Assembly: GCA_029225225.1 (NCBI GenBank)
Contig: JAQXWB010000096.1
Location: 1-40,801, forward strand
Reading direction: 5' to 3'
Length of the DNA: 40,801 bases
Origin: Bacillota bacterium
GTDB taxonomy: Bacteria; Bacillota; Clostridia; Oscillospirales; Oscillospiraceae
Positions within the stretch are counted from its first letter, which is position 1. Each line of letters starts with the position of its first letter. Positions 1-7,682 of the stretch are shown piece by piece. A program made the position numbers and the translations under genes. The notes beneath the pieces are model-generated. The model did not search any database and was not told the DNA's origin. It was given only the letters and a program-made list of their open reading frames with translations.

Positions 1-2
1 CC

Positions 3-902
3 CACGGCGCAACGATCCTGCCGCTGCCCTATTTCTCCCCGAAGCCGGCGCTCGCCTGCGTCAATCAGGAGCATATCACCGCCTTCCACGGCGTTCCGAC
101 GATGTTCATCGCCATGCTGGAGCATCCCGATTTTGCAAAGACCGATTTTTCCTACATGCGCACCGGCATCATGGCAGGCTCGCCCTGCCCGATCTCCGTC
201 ATGCAGGATGTCCTGGAGAAGATGCATATGCGCGAGATCACCATTGTCTACGGGCAGACCGAGGCGTCTCCCGGCTGCACGATGAGCAGCACGGACGATC
301 CGATTGAGGTGCGTGTCGCCACGGTCGGACGCGCCCTGCCCGAGATCGAGTGCAAGATCGTCGATCCCGAGACGGGCGAGGATTGCCCCGACAATGTAAC
401 GGGCGAATTCGTCGCACGCGGCTACAACATCATGAAGGGCTACTATAAAATGCCCCGCGCCACTGCCGCCGCCATCGACAAGGACGGCTGGCTGCACACG
501 GGCGACCTTGCCTGCCGCACCCCCGAGGGCAACTACCGCATCACAGGACGCCTCAAGGACATGATCATCCGCGGCGGCGAGAATATCTACCCGAAGGAGA
601 TCGAGGAATTCATCTACACACACCCGAAGGTCAGCGATGTGCAGGTCATCGGCGTGCCGGACGAGCAGTACGGCGAGGAGATCATGGCGTGCATCATCTT
701 AAAAGAGGGCGAGGCCATGACCGCCGACGAGATGAAGACCTATATCCGCGAGCACATGGCAAAGCACAAGGTGCCGCGCTATGTCGATTTCGTTGATTCC
801 TTCCCGATGAATGTCGCCGGCAAGATCCTCAAATACAAAATGCGCGAGGAGGCCATTCAAAAGCTCGGCTTACAAAAGGCGAACGCCATTGAAACGGCAT
901 AA
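3..902 (+). CDS. AMP-dependent acyl-CoA ligase, 3' part (5' end outside window)
   Basis: The reading frame is open from the window edge, so the N-terminal half, including the usual AMP-binding P-loop, is not visible. The visible part has the adenylate-forming motifs YGQTEAS, LHTGDLA, GRLKDMIIRGGENIYPKE and a C-terminal PMNVAGKILK that carries the adenylation lysine. Such enzymes join a carboxylic acid to CoA through an acyl-AMP intermediate in the cytosol. GGENIYP is typical of the FadD/medium- and long-chain branch, and differs from the SSGYRIGP seen in the two ligases downstream, so this is a different subfamily. It precedes two T-box-controlled ligases and may belong to the same acid-activation locus. 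The substrate cannot be read from the sequence. Family call is firm. Confidence 0.93.
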   Translation, partial: HGATILPLPYFSPKPALACVNQEHITAFHGVPTMFIAMLEHPDFAKTDFSYMRTGIMAGSPCPISVMQDVLEKMHMREITIVYGQTEASPGCTMSSTDDPIEVRVATVGRALPEIECKIVDPETGEDCPDNVTGEFVARGYNIMKGYYKMPRATAAAIDKDGWLHTGDLACRTPEGNYRITGRLKDMIIRGGENIYPKEIEEFIYTHPKVSDVQVIGVPDEQYGEEIMACIILKEGEAMTADEMKTYIREHMAKHKVPRYVDFVDSFPMNVAGKILKYKMREEAIQKLGLQKANAIETA

Positions 903-915
903 GGAAGAAAATGCT

Positions 916-944
916 TGACAATTTCTGTCGACTGTGCTATCATA
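916..944 (+). promoter_or_regulatory. Sigma-A promoter of T-box leader 1
   Basis: TTGACA at 916-921 and TATCAT at 939-944 are separated by 17 bases. The promoter starts 14 bases after the preceding stop codon and lies directly upstream of the T-box leader, giving a transcript start near 951. Confidence 0.85.
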
Positions 945-950
945 TCACCA

Positions 951-1233
951 ATTCAATACTTCAAAGGCTATGACGAAGACGGCATAGATCCCTTCCGTCC
1001 CAGAGAGTCGGCGTTGCTGCGAGGCCGATACGAGAAAGATCTGATTCTGCCCATCCCTTCCGAGCCGGAGATCCGAGAATATGCGCAAGCAAAAGGTAGG
1101 CGTCTCCCGTCACTGCCGCGTCAAGGCAAGGGGCTTGTCAGAGCCATAAGGGGCACGAATGTGCAATTTGAGTGGTACCGCGGGTTAATACATTATCCCG
1201 TCTCAAAGCAAACGCTTTGAGACGGGATTTTTC
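951..1233 (+). promoter_or_regulatory. T-box riboswitch 1 with terminator
   Basis: The leader shows the Stem I distal signature (CAGAGAGTCGG then GCTGCGAG and CCGA, about 1000-1035), the T-box core GAGTGGTACCGCGG at 1171-1184, and an intrinsic terminator (15-bp stem 1196-1210/1215-1229, loop AAAC, then T-run to 1233). T-boxes sense uncharged tRNA and allow read-through of the terminator on amino-acid starvation. The 3' side of the likely specifier loop follows the GATCT arm that pairs with AGATC at 977-981 and reads GATTCTGCCC. Candidate codons are UUC, UCU and CUG, and I cannot choose safely. It controls the HTH-cupin-ligase gene that starts 240 bases further on. Confidence 0.9.
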
Positions 1234-1247
1234 ATGAATGCACCACC

Positions 1248-1395
1248 CCGTGTAGGGGCGGACGACACTGTCCGCCCATGCAGGCACTTTCTTCCATCGC
1301 GTAGGAGCGACTATCAGCAGCCCGCGTGCAGGAACTACCGAAAGTGTACCAATTTGTTCGCTCGTACCGGCGGGCGGCTGATAGCCGCCCCTATG
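1248..1395 (+). repeat. GC-rich palindromic intergenic repeat between T-box 1 and its gene
   Basis: The ends are GTAGGGGCGG with its small palindrome (GGGCGGACgacactGTCCGCCC) on the left and GGGCGGCTgatAGCCGCCC followed by CTA on the right, so the block is bounded by inverted TAGGGGCGG/CCGCCCCTA. It resembles other short GTAGGGCGG...CCGCCCTAC palindromes in the window (4081, 21935, 25995, 30199). It looks like a small non-autonomous insertion that lengthens the leader. No gene is apparent in it. Confidence 0.6.
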
Positions 1396-1472
1396 AGAAC
1401 GAACGCATCCATACAAAAAACTTCAACAACGCAAAACGCGAAAAAAATTCAACAGAAAAAGAGGGTTTGACT

Positions 1473-3740
1473 ATGCAGGCAACAACCTACGATTCCACCA
1501 TCACCGCCATTGCCGAGCGTATTCGGGATATGCGCGAGATTGCGGGCCTCTCCGTTGCGGAAATGGCAAAAAAGACCGACACCACCCCGGAGCAGTACGC
1601 AGCTTACGAAAACGGCACCTGTGATTTCCCCTTCTCCTTCCTGCACAAATGCTCTGTCGTATTCGGTATTGACACGACGGCGATCTTAGAGGGTCGGACG
1701 GCGAAGCTCTCGTCCTACACTGTCACCCGCAGCGGTGAGGGGCAGGTCATGGTGCAGGAGGGCGGCATTGAGATCTGCAATCTCGCGCCGCGCTTCCGCG
1801 ACAAAATTGCCGAGCCGCACCTTGTCCGCTACGGCTACCGCGCAGAACAGCAAAATCTCCCCATTCATACGAACACCCACTCCGGGCAGGAATTCGACTA
1901 TATCATCAGCGGCAAGCTCAAGGTACAGATTGGCAAGCACACCGAGGTACTCGGTCCCGGCGACTCCATCTACTATAACAGCTCCACGCCCCACGGCATG
2001 ATCGCAGTGGACGGGCAGGATTGCGTTTTCTGCGCCATCGTCCTGCCCGGCGAGGACATGGAGCCGGAGTCCGTCAGCCAGAGCATCGCGGTCGCCCGTT
2101 CGAGCCAGCGCCTGCTGTGCGAAAAGTTCGTCAAATGCACCGAGAACGAGCGGGGCGAACTGCAAAAGATCGCGTTTGAAAACGAAGACAGCTATAACTT
2201 TGCCTTTGACACCGTGGACGCTTTGGCGGATGCCTACCCCGAGAAGCTCGCCATGCTCCATGTGGATAAGCACAAAGTCGAACGCCGCTTCACCTTCCGC
2301 GACATCAAGCGCGCCTCCAATCAGACGGCAAACTATTTCCGCTCCCTCGGCATTCAAAAGGGCGACCGCGTGATGCTGGTGCTCAAGCGGCACTATCAGT
2401 TCTGGTTCTCCATGCTTGCCCTGCATAAGCTCGGCGCGATCGCCATCCCCGCGACCAATCAGCTTCTGACCCATGACTTTGAATACCGCTTCCAAGCCGC
2501 AGGCGTCAGCGCCATCGTCGCGACGGCGGACGGCGCGGTCGCGGACTGCGTCGATGCAGCGGCAAAGACCTGTCCGGAGCTGAAAACAAAGATTCTGGTC
2601 GGCGGAAAGCGCGAGGGCTGGCACTGCTTTGATGAAGAATATTCCCTCTATACAGGGAAATTTGAGCGCACTGCCGACACGCCCTGCGGTGAGGATATCT
2701 GCACCATGTTCTTCACCTCCGGCACGACGGGCTATCCAAAAATCGCCGCCCACAGCTACAAATACGCCCTCGGGCATTTCATCACAGCAAAATACTGGCA
2801 CTGCGTCGAGCGCGACGGTCTGCACCTGACCATCTCCGACACGGGCTGGGGCAAGGCGCTCTGGGGCAAGTTCTACGGGCAGTGGATGGCAGAGGGCGCC
2901 GTCTTTACCTATGACTTTGATCGCTTCGATGCCCACGATATTCTGCCGCTGTTCGCCAAGTATCAAATCACAACCTTCTGCGCGCCTCCCACAATGCTGC
3001 GTATGCTCATCAAGGAGGATCTATCGAATTATGACCTTAGCTCCATCCACCACATGACCACGGCGGGCGAGGCGCTCAACCCCGAGGTCTTCCGTCAGAT
3101 CAAGAAGCTGACCGGTCTGACCGTCATGGAGGGCTTCGGGCAGACCGAGACGACTCTCTCCATCGCCACCCTGCCCGGCACACCCAGCCGTCCCGGCTCG
3201 ATGGGCAAGCCCACACCGCTGTATGATATCGACCTTGTGGACGCGGAGGGCAACAGCGTGCCCGACGGCGAGGTCGGCGAGATCGTCATCCACACCGACA
3301 AGGGCGTCCCCTGTGGACTGTTCAGCGGCTATTACCGCGACGAAGCGCGCACCAGGGAGGTCTGGCACGACGGACTGTACCACACGGGCGATACCGCGTG
3401 GCGCGATGAGGACGGTTATTTCTGGTATGTCGGCAGAGTGGACGATGTGATCAAATCCTCCGGCTACCGCATCGGGCCGTTCGAAATCGAAAATGTCATC
3501 ATGGAGCTGCCCTATGTCCTCGAATGCGGCGTCTCCTCCGCCCCCGACGAGGTGCGCGGTCAGGTCGTCAAGGCAAGCATTGTGCTGACCAAGGGCACGC
3601 AGCCCAGCGAGGAACTGAAAAAAGAGATTCAGAACTATGTGAAATCGCACACCGCGCCTTATAAATACCCGCGCATCATCGTCTTCCGCGACGAGCTGCC
3701 CAAGACCATTTCCGGCAAAATTCAAAGAAATAAGCTTTAA
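1473..3740 (+). CDS. HTH-cupin-acyl-CoA ligase fusion protein (paralog 1)
   Basis: The 755-residue product has three parts: an XRE-like helix-turn-helix (about 10-70), a cupin fold (about 115-190, with HSGQEFDYIISG and STPHGM), and a full AMP-dependent ligase (about 240-755). Ligase motifs are FTSGTTGYPK at about 414-423, GFGQTETT, YHTGDTAW, SSGYRIGPFEIENV and SGKIQRNKL, whose K749 is the adenylation lysine. The C-terminal style is closest to ACSM/MACS medium- or branched-chain acid ligases. The ATG at 1473 is chosen because GAGGG lies 9 bases upstream. XRE-cupin proteins usually bind DNA and sense a small ligand, so the fusion may be an enzyme that also regulates or senses its own substrate (inference). 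It is under T-box 1 and followed by a paralog with its own T-box. Confidence 0.9.
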   Translation: MQATTYDSTITAIAERIRDMREIAGLSVAEMAKKTDTTPEQYAAYENGTCDFPFSFLHKCSVVFGIDTTAILEGRTAKLSSYTVTRSGEGQVMVQEGGIEICNLAPRFRDKIAEPHLVRYGYRAEQQNLPIHTNTHSGQEFDYIISGKLKVQIGKHTEVLGPGDSIYYNSSTPHGMIAVDGQDCVFCAIVLPGEDMEPESVSQSIAVARSSQRLLCEKFVKCTENERGELQKIAFENEDSYNFAFDTVDALADAYPEKLAMLHVDKHKVERRFTFRDIKRASNQTANYFRSLGIQKGDRVMLVLKRHYQFWFSMLALHKLGAIAIPATNQLLTHDFEYRFQAAGVSAIVATADGAVADCVDAAAKTCPELKTKILVGGKREGWHCFDEEYSLYTGKFERTADTPCGEDICTMFFTSGTTGYPKIAAHSYKYALGHFITAKYWHCVERDGLHLTISDTGWGKALWGKFYGQWMAEGAVFTYDFDRFDAHDILPLFAKYQITTFCAPPTMLRMLIKEDLSNYDLSSIHHMTTAGEALNPEVFRQIKKLTGLTVMEGFGQTETTLSIATLPGTPSRPGSMGKPTPLYDIDLVDAEGNSVPDGEVGEIVIHTDKGVPCGLFSGYYRDEARTREVWHDGLYHTGDTAWRDEDGYFWYVGRVDDVIKSSGYRIGPFEIENVIMELPYVLECGVSSAPDEVRGQVVKASIVLTKGTQPSEELKKEIQNYVKSHTAPYKYPRIIVFRDELPKTISGKIQRNKL

Positions 3741-3756
3741 ATCGTTAAAGATTTCC

Positions 3757-3785
3757 TTGACAATCCGAGACGGCTGTGGTATCAT
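3757..3785 (+). promoter_or_regulatory. Sigma-A promoter of T-box leader 2
   Basis: TTGACA at 3757-3762 and TATCAT at 3780-3785 have a 17-base spacer. Both boxes and the spacing are the same as in the promoter of T-box leader 1, which suggests the two promoter-leader-gene modules arose by duplication. Confidence 0.85.
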
Positions 3786-3789
3786 GGAT

Positions 3790-4057
3790 AAAAATTCATA
3801 GAAAAACGATGACGGAGAGTGTCACGGATTCTGCTTTTTTCAGAGAGTCGGCGTACGGTGCGAGCCGATAAAAAGCTCCCGCAGACTGTAGCTCCCGAGT
3901 TGGAAAGAAGAAAGCATTTTCATGTGAGTAGACCTTTCCCGTGATTGCTGCGTCAAGGCATAATGCTTATTGGAGCATGAGTGGCACGAAGGTGCAATTT
4001 GAGTGGTACCGCGGGATTATACCCGTCTCAAAGAATAACTCTTTGAGACGGGTTTTT
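3790..4057 (+). promoter_or_regulatory. T-box riboswitch 2 with terminator
   Basis: The Stem I signature CAGAGAGTCGG...GGTGCGAGCCGA lies at about 3841-3870, the T-box core GAGTGGTACCGCGG at 4001-4014, and the terminator at 4021-4057 (13-bp stem with CCCGTCTCAAAG/CTTTGAGACGGG, then a T-run). The CTGC arm near 3830 pairs with GCAG after CTCCC, and the specifier side then reads ACTGTAGC. Candidate codons include CUG, UGU and ACU. CUG (Leu) is the only codon that can be placed in both leaders, which fits a branched-chain pathway but is not proof. It controls the second ligase and probably the whole operon to the aminotransferase. Confidence 0.9.
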
Positions 4058-4129
4058 GCATTTCTCCCGCGTTTTCCTTACTGTAGGGCGGGGACAAGTC
4101 CTCTATGGCGCAGGAACTACCCAACCTTG

Positions 4130-4240
4130 TCATTGCGAGGAGCGCAGCGACGCGGCAATCTCATGTAGGAACTTCCAAATGCGTACAAACCTACAAGCGG
4201 AGATTGCCACGACCAGTGTGCGCACTGGTCTCGCAATGAC
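4130..4240 (+). repeat. MITE-like repeat, CATTGCGAG family, copy 1
   Basis: The element starts GTCATTGCGAG and ends CTCGCAATGAC, with inner inverted segments GGCAATCTC/GAGATTGCC and TGTAGG/CCTACA and a GACCAGTGTGCGCACTGGTC palindrome at the right end. It is flanked by a GTAGGGCGGGGAC fragment at 4083. Similar elements occur at 4261, 21651, 21782 and 26063. No coding capacity is seen. Confidence 0.8.
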
Positions 4241-4260
4241 AAAAAGGGGCGCCCTTCCGT

Positions 4261-4372
4261 GTCATTGCGAGGAGCGCAGCGACGCGGCAATCTCGTGTAG
4301 GAACTTCCAAATGCGTACAAACCTACAAGCGGAGATTGCCACAGCCAGTGTGCGCACTGGCTTCGCAATGAC
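4261..4372 (+). repeat. MITE-like repeat, CATTGCGAG family, copy 2
   Basis: This is a near-identical direct copy of the element at 4130-4240, with the same ends and the same inner palindromes. Differences are a few bases, for example GCCAGTGTGCGCACTGGC in place of GACC...GGTC, where both arms have changed together. Confidence 0.8.
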
Positions 4373-4392
4373 AAAATGGGCAATCTTTCCGC

Positions 4393-4431
4393 GTCATTGC
4401 GTGGAGCGCAGGCGACGCGGCAATCCAATTG
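4393..4431 (+). repeat. CATTGCGAG repeat, truncated copy 3
   Basis: Only the left end remains (GTCATTGCGTGGAGCGCAGG, then GACGCGGCAATC). Together with copies 1 and 2 it fills the space between T-box terminator 2 and the next gene. Confidence 0.7.
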
Positions 4432-4483
4432 AAAAAAATGATATACACACCGCTTGAGAATCAAGAGAAACGGAGGAACGCCA

Positions 4484-6769
4484 ATGAAATCTACCACCGG
4501 CTTAAAGCTCACCATTCAGGATATGGCAAAGCGTATCCGCGACCTGCGCGAGATCGAGGGCTATACCGTCAGCGAGATGGCGAAGAAAACGGGACTGACC
4601 CCCGAGGAATACGCAAGCTGTGAGGCAGGCGAAAGCGACCTCAGCTTTGCCTTTCTTTACCGCTGCGCCTTGGAATTCGGCGTCGATGTCACCGACCTGA
4701 TTCAAGGCACCAGCCCGACACTTTCTTCCTATACGCTCACACGAAAGGGCGAAGGGCAGCGCATTGAGGAGGCGCATGGTCTGACCTATTACAACATGGC
4801 TGCCTCCTACCGCAACCGCATTGCAGAGCCGCTGTTCGTCATCTCCGCCTATTCCCCCGAACGGGAGCACAGCGAGATCGAGCTGACCTCCCACGAAGGG
4901 CAGGAATGCGACCTTGTCGTGCGCGGCAAGATGAAAATTCAGATCGGCAATCACATTGAAATTCTCTCCGAAGGCGATTCCATCTACTACGACTCCTCCA
5001 CCCCGCACGGCATGATCGCCATCGACGGGCAGGACTGCGCGTTCTACGCCATCGTCCTCAACCCCTCCGGCGAGAGCGAGAAGCCCAAGGAGGAGAACTA
5101 TACCGACGATGTCCGCGCCACGCAGCACGACACTAAGGCGCGCATCTATCAAAATTATATTATCGCAGACGAGGACGAGAAGGGTGCGCTCCGCTCCATC
5201 GCCTTCCAAAACACCGAACGTTTCAACTTCGCCTACGACATTATGGACAAGCTTGCCGACACCCAGCCGAACAAGCTCGCCATGCTCCATGTTGCCGCAG
5301 ACCGCACGGAGCGGCGTTTCACCTTCCGCGATATCAAGCAGGCATCGAACCGCGCGGCGAACTTCTTCCGCTCCCTCGGTATCCAAAAGGGCGACCGCGT
5401 GATGCTGGTGCTGAAACGGCACTATCAGTTCTGGTTCGCCATGATGGGCTTGAATAAATTGGGCGCGATCGCCATTCCCGCCACCTGTCAGCTCAAATCC
5501 CATGATTTCGAATACCGCTTCCAAGCGGCGGGCGTCTCCGCGATTCTCTGCACCGCCGACGGCGATGTTGCCAAGGAGGTAGAGCACGGCGCGGTGAAGT
5601 GCCCCGAGCTGAAAACGAAAATTCTCGTCGGCGGACAGCGCGAGGGCTGGCACGATTTCGACGCGGAGTTCTCCATGTTCTCCAGCCACTTTGACCGCAC
5701 CGAGGACACCGCCTGCGGCGACGATTTGATGCTGATGTTCTTCACCTCCGGCACGACGGGCTATCCCAAGATCGCCGCGCACAGCTATAAATATCCCCTC
5801 GGTCACTTCATCACCGCGAAATACTGGCATCAGGTCGATCCCGACGGTCTGCATCTGACCATTTCGGACACCGGCTGGGCAAAAGCGATGTGGGGCAAGC
5901 TCTACGGCCAATGGCTCTGCGAGGGTGCGGTATTCATCTATGACTTTGACCGTTTCGACGCGGCGGACATCCTGCCGCTGTTCGCAAAATATCAGATCAC
6001 AACCTTCTGCGCCCCGCCTACGATCTACCGCATGATGATCAAGCAGGATATCGCAAAATACGATTTCTCCAGCGTCAAGCACGCAACCATCGCCGGCGAG
6101 GCCCTCAACCCCGAGGTCTTCCGCCAGTTTGAAAAGGCAACGGGACTGCGCGTGATGGAGGGCTTCGGCCAGTCCGAGACGACCCTCGTCATCGGCAACA
6201 CCGTCGGCATGAAGCATAAGCTCGGCTCGATGGGCAAGCCCGTCCCGCTGTACAATGTTGAGCTGCTCAGCCCCGACGGCAAGCCCGTCCCCACCGGCGA
6301 AACCGGCGAAATCTGCATCAGCGTGGCAGACGGTATGCCCTGCGGTCTCTTTGTCGAATATTACCGCGACGAGGAGAAGACGAACGAATGCCGCCACGAC
6401 GGCTGGTACCACACGGGCGACCTCGCGTGGAAGGACGAAGAGGGCTTCTACTGGTATGTCGGCAGAGCGGACGATGTCATCAAGTCCTCCGGCTACCGCA
6501 TCGGGCCGTTCGAGATCGAGAATGTCATTATGGAGCTTCCCTATGTCCTCGAATGCGGTGTCTCCTCCGCCCCCGACGAGGTGCGCGGGCAGATCGTCAA
6601 AGCAAGCATTGTGCTGACCAAGGGCACGCAGCCGAGCGAAGCGCTGAAAAAAGAGATTCAGGAATATGTCAAGACCCATACCGCGCCGTACAAATACCCG
6701 CGCATCGTCGAATTTAAGGACGAGCTGCCCAAGACGGTCAGCGGGAAAATTCAGAGGAATAAATTATAA
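4484..6769 (+). CDS. HTH-cupin-acyl-CoA ligase fusion protein (paralog 2)
   Basis: The 761-residue protein has the same order as its upstream neighbour: XRE-like helix-turn-helix (about 12-75), cupin (about 120-195, HEGQECDLVVRG and STPHGM) and AMP-dependent ligase with FTSGTTGYPK, GFGQSETT, YHTGDLAW, SSGYRIGPFEIENV and SGKIQRNKL (K755 the adenylation lysine). The ATG at 4484 follows GGAGG by 7 bases. The two paralogs are almost identical over the last ~120 residues but differ more in the HTH and linker, pointing to duplication plus gene conversion or selection at the catalytic end. Its TAA overlaps the ATG of the next gene by one base, so it heads the operon with the 2-oxoacid oxidoreductase and aminotransferase. 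The acid used is unknown; a branched-chain or aryl acid fits the context. Confidence 0.9.
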   Translation: MKSTTGLKLTIQDMAKRIRDLREIEGYTVSEMAKKTGLTPEEYASCEAGESDLSFAFLYRCALEFGVDVTDLIQGTSPTLSSYTLTRKGEGQRIEEAHGLTYYNMAASYRNRIAEPLFVISAYSPEREHSEIELTSHEGQECDLVVRGKMKIQIGNHIEILSEGDSIYYDSSTPHGMIAIDGQDCAFYAIVLNPSGESEKPKEENYTDDVRATQHDTKARIYQNYIIADEDEKGALRSIAFQNTERFNFAYDIMDKLADTQPNKLAMLHVAADRTERRFTFRDIKQASNRAANFFRSLGIQKGDRVMLVLKRHYQFWFAMMGLNKLGAIAIPATCQLKSHDFEYRFQAAGVSAILCTADGDVAKEVEHGAVKCPELKTKILVGGQREGWHDFDAEFSMFSSHFDRTEDTACGDDLMLMFFTSGTTGYPKIAAHSYKYPLGHFITAKYWHQVDPDGLHLTISDTGWAKAMWGKLYGQWLCEGAVFIYDFDRFDAADILPLFAKYQITTFCAPPTIYRMMIKQDIAKYDFSSVKHATIAGEALNPEVFRQFEKATGLRVMEGFGQSETTLVIGNTVGMKHKLGSMGKPVPLYNVELLSPDGKPVPTGETGEICISVADGMPCGLFVEYYRDEEKTNECRHDGWYHTGDLAWKDEEGFYWYVGRADDVIKSSGYRIGPFEIENVIMELPYVLECGVSSAPDEVRGQIVKASIVLTKGTQPSEALKKEIQEYVKTHTAPYKYPRIVEFKDELPKTVSGKIQRNKL

Positions 6770-7446
6770 TGAGTGACAGCTTAACCCACCGCCGCGTCAC
6801 GCTCTTTGCGGGACACTACGGCAGCGGAAAAACCAACATCGCGGTCAATTGGGCGCTTGCCCTGCGAAAAAGCGGCGCGCCCGTGACCATCGTCGATCTC
6901 GATATCGTCAACCCCTATTTCCGCACCAAGGACAGCAAGGCGGACTTAGACGCGGCAGGCGTGGCGCTGATCTCCTCGCCCTACGCCAATTCCAATGTCG
7001 ATTTTCCCGCCCTGCCGCAGGAAATCTACGGCGCGGTCGAGCGGCACGACCGTCTCGCCGTCTTAGACATCGGCGGCGACGACCGCGGCGCACTCGCCCT
7101 CGGCCGCTATGCCCCCTATATTTTAGAGGAAAACGACTTCGAGATGCTGTTCGTTGCCAATTGCTTCCGCCCCCTCACCCGCACACCGCAGGAGACCCTC
7201 GAGGTTCTGCGCGAGATTGAGGCAGCAGGCGGCATCCCCTTTACCGGCATCGTCAACAATTCCAACCTCGGAAACGACACCACGGCTGAGGATATTCTTG
7301 CCGCGCAGGATTACGCCGCAGAGCTTTGCGCATTATGCAAGCTTCCACTGCGGCTGAACACCGTCAAAGAAACACTCATGCCGCAGCTCACCGGACGCGT
7401 TCCGAACCTGTTCCCGCTGCGGCTGCAAGCCAAATATTACGAATAG
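6769..7446 (+). CDS. P-loop ATPase, MinD/CooC-like (SIMIBI class)
   Basis: The 225-residue protein has a Walker A motif GHYGSGKT (15-22), a switch-like DLDIVNPYFRTKD and a DIGGDD segment typical of MinD/CooC/ArsA-type ATPases. It has no membrane segment. Its ATG overlaps the stop of the ligase gene (TAATG), so translation is probably coupled. Members of this fold act in metal-cofactor insertion, plasmid/cell partition or protein targeting. Here, between an acyl-CoA ligase and an iron-sulfur oxidoreductase, a maturation or energy-coupling role is possible but is only a guess. Confidence 0.8.
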   Translation: MSDSLTHRRVTLFAGHYGSGKTNIAVNWALALRKSGAPVTIVDLDIVNPYFRTKDSKADLDAAGVALISSPYANSNVDFPALPQEIYGAVERHDRLAVLDIGGDDRGALALGRYAPYILEENDFEMLFVANCFRPLTRTPQETLEVLREIEAAGGIPFTGIVNNSNLGNDTTAEDILAAQDYAAELCALCKLPLRLNTVKETLMPQLTGRVPNLFPLRLQAKYYE

Positions 7447-7459
7447 AAGGAGCGTTGTT

Positions 7460-7666
7460 ATGGCAAAGATCACTTTTTCCACCGACCTTTGCAAGGGCTG
7501 CGGTCTGTGCGTCGCCGCCTGTCCCAAGGGTCTGATCGTCCTTGCAAAGGGCAAGCTCAACAAAAAGGGGCACTCCCCCGCCGAGATCACCGACCAAGCG
7601 GCTTGCGTCGGCTGCGCCTTCTGCGCAACGATGTGCCCCGATTGCGTCATCACCGTAGAAAAGTAG
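7460..7666 (+). CDS. 4Fe-4S ferredoxin-type delta subunit of 2-oxoacid:ferredoxin oxidoreductase
   Basis: The 68-residue protein carries two cysteine clusters, CKGCGLCVAAC and CVGCAFCATMCPDC, enough for two 4Fe-4S centres. It starts 7 bases after GGAG. As the delta subunit it would pass electrons between the catalytic subunits and soluble ferredoxin. The gene order delta-alpha-beta-gamma, with 17 bases before the alpha gene, is standard for KOR/VOR-type enzymes. Confidence 0.92.
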   Translation: MAKITFSTDLCKGCGLCVAACPKGLIVLAKGKLNKKGHSPAEITDQAACVGCAFCATMCPDCVITVEK

Positions 7667-7682
7667 AAAGGACGGGAACGCT

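Noticed and set aside
4130-4431. CATTGCGAG repeats as coding sequence or as CRISPR
   Set aside because: The open frames through them come from repeat composition. Elements have inverted ends and scattered copies, as in small non-autonomous insertions.
4502-6679. Very long open frame (725 codons) on the - strand opposite the second acyl-CoA ligase
   Set aside because: It is the mirror of a well-supported coding gene with strong GC third-position bias, which keeps the opposite frame open. The product has no recognisable domain.
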